Shown piece by piece: positions 56,170 through 64,000 of a stretch of DNA of 64,000 bases. The notes under the pieces were generated by a model that was given only the letters and a program-made list of their open reading frames with translations, did no database searches and was not told the DNA's origin. How positions within the stretch are numbered: position 1 is the first letter of the stretch; every line of letters starts with the position of its first letter. The stretch is from positions 16,082,342-16,146,341 of the forward strand of contig NC_135549.1 in the NCBI RefSeq assembly GCF_964340395.1. Direction: 5' to 3'. Both the position numbers and the translations under genes were made by a program. The DNA comes from Glandiceps talaboti. Lineage: Eukaryota; Hemichordata; Enteropneusta; Spengelidae.

Positions 56170-56815
56170 TTTCTCTGAGGTTTTGATAATATTCGATAAT
56201 TAATGTATGATATTCTAAGGTCTTGTGATTTTTTATATTGATAATCTTCGTTAACCTGACATGTTTTATATTCTAAGATCTCCAGAGATTGATGAGTTTG
56301 ATAATCTTCGATAATCTGACGCATATGGTATTTGAAGGTCTACAGAGATTGAATTTGTTATAAATGAGGAAATAAAAGTGACACGTGTAGGACTTTAACC
56401 CACGTCCCCTATACACTATTCAGAATGCTCTAACCTGCTGAGCTAACGTGCCAAATGGTAGATAACGTGAATTTATCCTAATGTGTGCCTTCTTTCCTCG
56501 AGGCAGTGGTGAGAATCCAACTGTTTTTATAAAGCTTAAACCTTTACCCTAAGGATCTAAATAGATTCACAGGTCTCCCTGCCTATGTAGGTGGCCAACT
56601 TAATAAGAATCGGTTAATAAAGCAAGGCTAGACTTTTTGAAACAGTTTTCGATGATTTTAATAATCCAAGGTCGACAGTGATTTTTGATGTTGATAATCT
56701 TCGATAATCAGACGTTTTATGATATTCTAAGATTCGCAAAGCTTGGCGATTTTCATATTCTTCTGTAATTTGGCATGTAGATATTCTAAGGCCTAAAGTG
56801 AAGACTTGGTATTGA
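56170..56815. repeat. Minisatellite of ~55-60-bp units, split by an insert
   Basis: Units carry TTGATAATCTTCGATAATCT, a variable GACATGTTTTA-like piece and TATTCTAAGATCT. TGATAAT landmarks fall at 56184, 56239 and 56299, then resume at about 56692. Between about 56350 and 56640 the pattern is broken by unrelated DNA that includes the tRNA pseudogene. Confidence 0.75.
56380..56452 (-). pseudogene. tRNA pseudogene (73 nt), decayed
   Basis: The minus-strand RNA would fold as a type I tRNA. The acceptor stem GGCACGT / ACGTGTC is 7 bp with one G-U. The D arm is GCTC-AGCAGGTTA-GAGC and the T arm GTGGG / CCTAC has a 7-nt loop. The A box TAGCTCAGCAGG (56434-56445) fits the consensus exactly. A TTTT terminator follows two bases beyond the 3' end (56374-56377). 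Defects: the T loop has A where invariant C56 should be, position 33 is A instead of U, and the anticodon stem holds one mismatch and two wobbles. The triplet in the anticodon place is UAG, but a Leu tRNA would need a long variable arm. It is therefore called a pseudogene or tRNA-derived element. Confidence 0.75.
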
Positions 56816-57966
56816 TTTAGAAAGAGTAGCATAGTCATGCTTAATTGCTTAAAAAAGAATTTATATTACGCACGTAAATGTTACCTAGTCCATGTTACCT
56901 TACCTATATAGGTTAAGGTTGTTTCGTTATGCTTTATTCAATGCCCGCACATTGTCATTGATAAATGTTTCCACAGTTGTACTGTAGTATCTCAGTCAAT
57001 TAATTTTCAAAGACATTTCTGTTGAACGAATTTGTGTGTGCATCTCACAAGATCAAGCTGTTGTCTTGGTTGAGTATAAAGTTTTGGGCGCAAATGAGCA
57101 AACACGTGATGACCTACATTTAGCACTAAAACATGGCCTTCATCGAATACCAAGTTATGGCCCTCGGTGAATTCGAACACCAAAGTGTTGATCAAGAAGG
57201 ACAATAACGACGTAATAAACTTTGATGGCTTATTTCATTTTATGGCACCTTCGTTTCATATTCACTAATGACATTTAAAAGTGTGTATATATTGGGTTAC
57301 GTATTTTAGAAATCCATAAAACTGAGCTTTACGCGCGACACTATATTCACTACACGCGACGTTAGGCTCTCGAAATATCATTAAATCAGCCCGTTCTGTC
57401 ACAAACGAGAATACAAACGATTGTAAATGTCAAGCTGTTGCTACGACATCGTGATAACGTTCAAACACGATAACTGGATATAATATTGGAAAACACTTTC
57501 AAATTGTGTAATGTCTTTATGAGATTAGAAGTGAAAAATGATAAAATATCTACTATCAAACCATTTGTAAACTGAAATACCTTCAGTAAGAGCTGTTGTT
57601 ACTTAATTACCAAAACTCAATAATTATGCAAAACGACATTTTTAAAAAGAAAAACATAATGTGTAGCTCTATCGGACGTATGCGCTTTGTTTAAGCAGTA
57701 ATTATACAAATGATTCAATACTGTAACAATAGAAAAGCAAACCAACAAGCTTTACAGGAAAAGTGTATTTTGTTATCGTCAATATATATATTCACACGAT
57801 TATACGAAAAATTGAAATTACCAACAAGCATTAAAACCATGCACATTCCTCATTAAATCATAAGCTCCATCAGCAAGCTTAATAATGCACACGCGCTTCG
57901 TTATTGTCAATCTATGTATCAAATTATGACATTTGAAGATTGTAGTTGTTATGAGATATTGTGTCC
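56816..57966. other. Gene-free intergenic sequence
   Basis: No gene recognised. The left flank of the next microsatellite (57950-57970) is shared with the 60.4-kb locus. Confidence 0.5.
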
Positions 57967-57982
57967 ACATACATACATACAT

Positions 57983-58028
<46 letters not shown>

Positions 58029-58084
58029 GGACGGACGGACGGACGGACGGACGGACGGACGGACGGACAGACAGGCAGGCAGGC

Positions 58085-58129
<45 letters not shown>

Positions 58130-58136
58130 TTAAGGC

Positions 58137-58201
<65 letters not shown>
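57967..58201. repeat. Compound microsatellite (CATA)n (CAGA)n (CGGA)n (CAGG)n (CAGA)n
   Basis: Tracts CATA, CAGA, CGGA (about 10 units), CAGG, CAGA, one CATTAAGG interruption, then CAGA to the end. The left flank GAGATATTGTGTCCACATAC closely resembles GAGATATCATGTCCACCTAC at 60.4 kb, so the microsatellite is probably part of a dispersed element. Confidence 0.95.
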
Positions 58202-59639
58202 GCTCTATGGGTGAAGAAAGATTTAATTCAATAATAGAAGTGGGTAAATCATAGAAAGTGATTTGAAGCTATGTTCCAATACCTTTTCAACGTTCCTGTG
58301 ATACAATTTGGAAATAAACCCAAAGTAGAATTAGATACGTATCTCTACAGTCTTATATAACTTAATATGTGTACAAAATGTAACAATTTCCGACCACGAT
58401 AAAATACGGATAATTATGCTATTCAAAGTCAAAGGATCGTGAAAGTCGGGCTGGTTTAAATGTAAAATTTATTGTAAATTAAAAGTATTGACACAATATT
58501 CAAGACCAATTTACTGTGTCTTCAAGTTGTAGGCAATTACTACCCACCGTTCGTTCTCTTGGCGACAAGACAATATCTAGACAGTGCATAACATAGCATA
58601 GGCATATCGTTTCACTATTGTATAGCATATAATAACGTCATATTATGATTTGTACGACACGTGGGAGTTTTTGTACTCACGATATTATCACATATTTGCA
58701 TTCATGATGATGATGGTAATCTCTACTTCGATAAGAACACAGTGCTAGGAATCAGTATAAAAGCCAAGCATTAATCATACATACACGAAGCGAAGAAAAG
58801 AATGCAAGCCACATTCATGTGGAAAATTGCTCAACGGGGAATAAAAAATAGACAGCCTGACTCCCACGAATTCCATGTTTTTTCAATCAGATTTTCAAGT
58901 TCGAACCGCTGACAAGTTCGTTTATACGATTTTTATTTCTACACCAATATTTTTATATGAGATTATATTTTAGAACACAGAATTAATCATTTCGCTGCAA
59001 GAGTCGACGATTCTTTACTTTCTGTTATTTTTTATCATAATTTTAGAATCCAGTGATATTTATCGGTAAGGTCACGTAAGAACAAATGTTTCAGATATGG
59101 ATAACTTTTTATGTAACAAAAGATACATCAGTCTGCTAAACAACGGACAAAATGGCGATGTCAAAAGAATTGGAAATTTGTTGTCGTGAAATAGTTGTCT
59201 TGGTTTGCGCACTTGTCTGTACATGTGGTGTGCGTTATATATAAATGTCATGGCTTACGTGACACGTGCACACTAGTACTATCCTTGGAAGGAAAGGCTT
59301 ACTATAATTTGCAAGATTTGTCTACGCGTGTGTCCGTCTTTATGCTATTTCTTTGTCAATGTGTGTGCTATCAGATTTATGTACAGAGTGTATCCTAATG
59401 CTATACATTCACTATCTGTAATTGAATGTATCACAGCTATATCTGAAATTATATACGATCACATTATATCATTTCATATATTTTACAGGGTATTTTGGTC
59501 ACATTAGTCACTACTGTTGGATTATATGCGATGAACGTACGTTGGAGGCATACACTAGTTAATACCAGATTGAATGCGTTAAGTAAGGATTTACTGTTCC
59601 TAAATCCTGCATTATCATCAATGTGTATACCATATTAAT
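58202..59639. other. Gene-free intergenic sequence
   Basis: No gene or tandem repeat recognised. Confidence 0.5.
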
Positions 59640-60290
59640 TGATATTTGAAGCATGCATTGTTAAGATATAGGACATGTGTGTTTTGTCATCACCAATGTA
59701 TATGCACCAAACCATTGAAATTTGAAGCATTAATTATGAAAATGAATGAATTAAATAAAAAGAGGATATCATCAAACGATATCAGATATGAGCACTCTGG
59801 TATCTATGAATGTACGAAATCATTTTTAATTGGAAGCTTGTAATGCCTAATTTTTAAAAAATCGTTTATTATGCAAATGACTCCATGAAATTAACCGCTA
59901 CATCCTCAAACGATATCGTGTGAGTTGTTATCGGTGCAATATATCAAATTGTATGAAACTTGAAGCTTGCATTCTTAAGATATTGCCTAATTACCAAACA
60001 CTATTAAACATTTAAATGGTCCATTTGAATTAAAAGCAAAATTAAAAAAGCTTTATAAGATATCTTTGTATAGCCAAAGTATGCATAAAATTATATGAAA
60101 TTTGCAGAGTGCGTTCTAAGATATTGCCTATTTACCAAAACTCATTAAATAGTATGCTAATAACTTTTAAAAACAAGAACAAGCTTACAGGACGTGTGTG
60201 CCTTGCATCCTTAATTAATACATGTATCAAATTGCATGGCATTTGGGGCTTGCATTCTTAAGCTTCAATCTAAATACTGAAAATCGTTAA
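59640..60290. repeat. Degenerate minisatellite, ~140-bp units
   Basis: Blocks of the form AAATTGTATGAAACTTGAAG, CTTGCATTCTTAAGATATTG and CCTAATTACCAAA recur at about 59648, 59955, 60095 and 60240, spaced about 140 bp in the better part. It leads into the microsatellite at 60.42 kb through CTGAAGGTTTTGAGATATCA, the same core-plus-microsatellite layout as family A. Confidence 0.65.
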
Positions 60291-60416
60291 CGAGCAAAGT
60301 AGTAATTAAACATTTATAGGATGTTTAACAAAACCTGGTAAGTTCGTGCCATTAGCATAAAGGAAAATGTGGAGCAAGTTTCTTTAGACGCTGAAGGTTT
60401 TGAGATATCATGTCCA

Positions 60417-60618
60417 CCTACACGCACACGCAGGCACGCACACTCACACACACACACATACACATACACACACACATACTCACACACATACATACATACA
60501 TACATACATACATACATACATACATACATACATACATACATACATACATACATACATACATACATACATACATACATACATTTTTGTACATACACACGCA
60601 CAGGTCACGGAAATCATA
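60417..60618. repeat. Compound microsatellite (CA)n (CATA)n with conserved flanks
   Basis: A CACGCACACGCAGGCACGCA lead-in and mixed CA/CATA repeats are followed by a pure CATA tract (about 60488-60581). The right flank CACGCACAGGTCACGG matches 44.25 kb; the left flank GAGATATCATGTCCACCTAC matches 57.95 kb. Confidence 0.95.
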
Positions 60619-62281
60619 ACATCCCTAACCCAAGGTAAACTTGTACAGTTAACCGATTTCTCATGTACGACCTTCTTAGGTTTTTAGGAACATTTCACAT
60701 TCAACATTACCTTCCTCTAGACGTGTACATGTTCTGGAGAAAGATTATTTTCATAGGAAGCTTTGGCGGTTATTATAAATTTAGCTAAATATCAATATCG
60801 TCTATAGAAAGATATTTGTGTTGCTGATCGTGTTTCACTACTATGGACTTCTAAAACGCACATTACATATTTATTGGTGGATTCCAGCATCGACTTGTTA
60901 AATACTAATTACTCTGAATAAGCACGAATATTGAATACAAGAACGCGCTTGCAGCCTTTCAAGTGATACACAAGTGGCTACGATGCGTGAATAATGTATT
61001 GATGACAGAAATATGTGAATAATTAAAAACCCACCACTGGCACGGATTTGAGAGACACATACAAGAAGAACAACTCATTCTTTAGTGGAATGCTTAATCT
61101 CTTGAAAATCTGGTTCGAAATGCAAACTCTCCAGGCCACTAGTCTCTCTTGTCAAAGAACTGGGGGAAAAGACGCCCTGGATACACAAAGGGTTGTTCTA
61201 AATTGAATATACGAAGAGTCGTTTACAATGTTTTACTACATGTAAATAGTATAGATTGAGTTAGATGATATAGTATGTTATAAGATAAATTGAGGCGGCG
61301 GAAACGATGCACACACAGACTAATACCTAAAACGTCAGGAGGACCACTTGGAGCACAGCATTCACGTCAGAAAATTTGAATGTTAGAGTGATCGAGGAGA
61401 TAGTTCAAGAGTGTCAAACAATCAAATAGATGGATGAAGATGAAACAACATTAGCTATAGAAGGTCGTGACAGTAACCCCCCTGACAATGTAGTTATCAA
61501 GAAAGTGTACTCTTAGGTTAATTAGAGCGAAAATGATTGTGAGGTACGTAGTTCAACACAATGATATATTTGTGTTATATATTCACTACCATCGTGTAAA
61601 GTGGTAGTATATGCTATGTCTGGTCTACCATTACGACCATTTCAAAGTTTTAAGTTTAGTTGTTGTTCTCTGCACGCTCAGGCTCAATCAATGCACTTTG
61701 AATGTTAGAGTTAATTACTTTTTAATTATTTCTTGTTTTGTCGGCATTGGTAATCAATTCTCAATATATTGTCTAATGACGTCCGTGACCTCTCGTTTAT
61801 TGATGAAAACTTTCTAGTTGGCATCGCGTTGACCATTTGTCAAAGACACAGGTCCATAGGAGAACGACATCAGCTGTAAGTTATAATACGTTAAATTTGC
61901 AATTAGTCTGTATATTGACGTTATCTACACAGCGTGACATATAAATATACAGTTAATGGTGCATTAATGCTTGCTCTGGCGACCCTGTGTCGTAATATGT
62001 ATGGAAAATATCAATAATGTACATATGTTAAGATAAGGAAAGGGATATACAACTCATTGCGTTGAATACAGAATACTTACATATATGACCAGATTTGAAA
62101 CTCAGTTGCTTCATTTATATTCAAGAATTGTGTGATTTTTTTTGTATCGGACTTAGAATTAAAGAGGCCTGATTAGAGAACACACATCCCTAAAATAGTA
62201 TACTTCGTTGTGATTGAATGGTGAAACCATTTAAAAGAAATTAGGGGCATCAAATAAATGTCCGTGATATGCAGGAAATGG
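60619..62281. other. Gene-free intergenic sequence
   Basis: About 1.7 kb without gene, RNA or tandem repeat that I can recognise. Confidence 0.5.
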
Positions 62282-62655
62282 CTGGATTTTGATAGGTGAC
62301 CCTGAAGTTCAACATCAAGGTCAAAGGTCAATGTCTCAAAAGAAAGTTTAAATATGGGTTGGACGTTGGAATGAAGTCTTTATGTATTGAAGTATTTGAG
62401 TTAGGTGGTAAATCGTGATTGTTCTCTACAAATATGGTCACAATTGAGTAGAAAGTGATACGAACTCCCAAAGTAGTGCATGTGTAGACTTTTCTTCTTC
62501 TATATGTTACATATGTCATGTTACCTTTGTGCCAGGTTTTAAAGAAATCAGATATTACATTGTGTGTCTGAGAAATGACGTACTACGGACGCACAGACGA
62601 AAGGACGGATGGATGCACGCACAGACTAATAGCCCCACCCTTTCGGGGGAATAAC
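62282..62655 (+). mobile_element. Pearl/Helentron-associated-like element fragment
   Basis: One unit related to the 14-kb trimer (GGTGACCCTGAAGTTCAACA, the AGGTCAAAGGTCA stretch, TTTGTGCCAGGTTTTAAAGA) is followed by GAGAAATGACGTACTACGG. A short degenerate ACGG/GGAT microsatellite and the end GACTAATAGCCCCACCC then GGGGG close it. Core repeat, tetranucleotide tract and a terminal C/G stem (CCCC...GGGG) follow the plan of pearl elements in bivalves. It has no coding capacity. The family assignment rests on architecture and remembered similarity, not on a search. Confidence 0.55.
62318..62330 (+). promoter_or_regulatory. Perfect DR1 nuclear-receptor motif inside repeat
   Basis: AGGTCA-A-AGGTCA exactly matches the DR1 consensus. 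TCAAGGTCA at its left also fits an ERR/SF-1 monomer site. It sits in the same part of the repeat unit as the motifs at 13785 and 14389. Confidence 0.45.
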
Positions 62656-62677
62656 AACATATCCTCCCACTCACATA

Positions 62678-62829
62678 TACACACACACACACACACAGAT
62701 TCACACACGCACGCTCGCGCACATACATACATACATACATACATACATACATACATACATACATACATACATACATACATACATACATACATACATGTAC
62801 GTACGTACGTACGTACGTACGTACATACA

Positions 62830-62861
<32 letters not shown>

Positions 62862-62940
62862 CATACATACATACATACATACATACATACATACATACAT
62901 ACATACATACATACTTACATACGTATATACATACATGCAC
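62678..62940. repeat. Compound microsatellite (CA)n (CATA)n (CGTA)n (CATA)n
   Basis: CA repeats, a GCACGCTCGCGCA transition, a long CATA tract, seven CGTA units (about 62797-62823), then CATA again with one TATA variant. The CGTA block is bounded on both sides by CATA, as if a single C-to-G variant unit spread locally. Confidence 0.95.
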
Positions 62941-64000
62941 ACGCATTTCTTCAACGTTGTTATTCTTCTGTAGTTGTTATTCAACTTTATAATAATCTTG
63001 ATTGCCATATATTTAAGGACGAAACGTACTCCAAATGATGGCATCTCACGTATTATATGGAATTGATACTGAAACGCAACTGTCTAGATGACATCACATG
63101 CAAAGGAAAAAATCTAAAATACTGGTAAATCCCTTCCCTGTTCCCTGAAAACATTCTTTTTCGGAATCATGTTTTATTATCTTACATTTTACTTTAAAAC
63201 TGTTTGTTATTACATTTCACAGAAATTGTAGTATAGTTTCGTATGTGGCTGAACACGGAGATAGTTTTAATAATTGTTGGCAGAATGGTGTCTCTTCAGC
63301 AGTCACTGTGAAAGAACAGCAAATCTGTTCTGCAATGACTTTGTATGAGATCCCAAATTGAAATCTGAAAGCACAGTATACTAGAATTTCTCCATATATA
63401 GCACCCCTGCCTGGAAAGTAGGACTTTCATCCGTGATTACTTATTCAGTATTCACGTGTGCAAACCAGATCTTGACAGGTTCATGGGTAATGTCATCGAA
63501 GAGTTGGAGGCGATGATTAGTGAGTAATACGCGAGGACACTCAAGAAGGTGAGAGTATACCATGCGTCAAAGAAGATTATAATATGTTTTTGTTCAAACT
63601 TCAATGAATGGAAATGATGACGTAACCATTATTAAGGACCCGGTGCGAAAAGGGTTATCTGTAAGTCAAGAGCTAACTAGTAGACAAGACCCGGCAAGAA
63701 TGCTAATGTAGTTCAGATTACTTCATCGGATTATTAGTAGATTTTTACATTATATTGATATGTCAGTTTTAAGGATGAAATAACCTGCTTTCAGGAAACC
63801 ATCAAGTCGGCGTCAAGAGTCTTCAATCTCGAGACATTCTTGAAGTGTTGTAATTGTCGTTTTTGGCCTCTTTTGGTCTAGGTTATATAGGTTGTGTTAC
63901 TTGCATGATGAGTTAGTTAAAGAGATACAGTGTTGATAAACCAGTAGTGTTTGAAAAGTTAGTGACGTCACACAACACCCCCCCCCCCCCATCGGTATCG
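62941..64000. other. Gene-free intergenic sequence at the right edge
   Basis: No gene recognised. A run of 13 C lies at 63978-63990, ten bases from the window end. Confidence 0.5.

Overview
This window is AT-rich, non-coding-dominated nuclear DNA of an animal. The one convincing protein gene is an intronless rhodopsin-class GPCR. The rest is intergenic sequence crowded with tetranucleotide and dinucleotide microsatellites, minisatellites and short non-autonomous mobile elements. Several repeats combine a minisatellite core with a tetranucleotide microsatellite. That layout is known from pearl/Helentron-associated elements of bivalves and other marine invertebrates, so a marine invertebrate is my best guess. 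The phylum cannot be fixed from this sequence. I saw no operons, ribosome binding sites, CRISPR arrays or other prokaryotic features.

Layout. 1-5.7 kb: a truncated composite repeat, a tandem duplication, two copies of a small TIR element, a 73-nt hairpin and a compound microsatellite. 6.8-7.8 kb: a second copy of the composite repeat, then a perfect hairpin. 10-15.8 kb: several minisatellites, a third copy of the TIR element, and a trimer of a ~290-bp unit carrying nuclear-receptor-type AGGTCA direct repeats. 20-25 kb: a microsatellite, a 710-bp PIF/Harbinger-like element (TTA target duplication) holding a tRNA-derived SINE-like insert, a (TA)n tract, a G-quadruplex motif and a 3 x 92-bp tandem repeat.

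25.9-27.0 kb (minus strand): the GPCR, 379 residues from its first ATG, most like peptide-hormone receptors (TRHR/GHSR/NMUR-like). A weak promoter candidate (CCAAT, GC-box) lies about 0.6 kb upstream. A perfect DR1 nuclear-receptor motif and a very short-loop G-quadruplex motif lie about 3.2-3.4 kb upstream.

31-43 kb: a 47-bp minisatellite disrupted by a ~200-bp (TA)n expansion at 31.3-31.7 kb, a clean ten-unit array of the same minisatellite at 42.1-42.6 kb, a ~500-bp mosaic of tetranucleotide tracts, and the third copy of the composite repeat. 44-64 kb: microsatellites that share unique flanks (so they probably lie inside a mobile element), palindromes, a 73-nt tRNA pseudogene inside a minisatellite, and a fourth kind of repeat ending in a C/G-rich stem near 62.6 kb.

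Because only one gene is visible, no pathway can be reconstructed. No previously undescribed multi-gene system is evident. The most unusual content is in the repeats: nested expansion, repeat-borne POU octamers and AGGTCA direct repeats, and microsatellites embedded in mobile elements. Coordinates of degenerate repeats are approximate, because they were read by eye.
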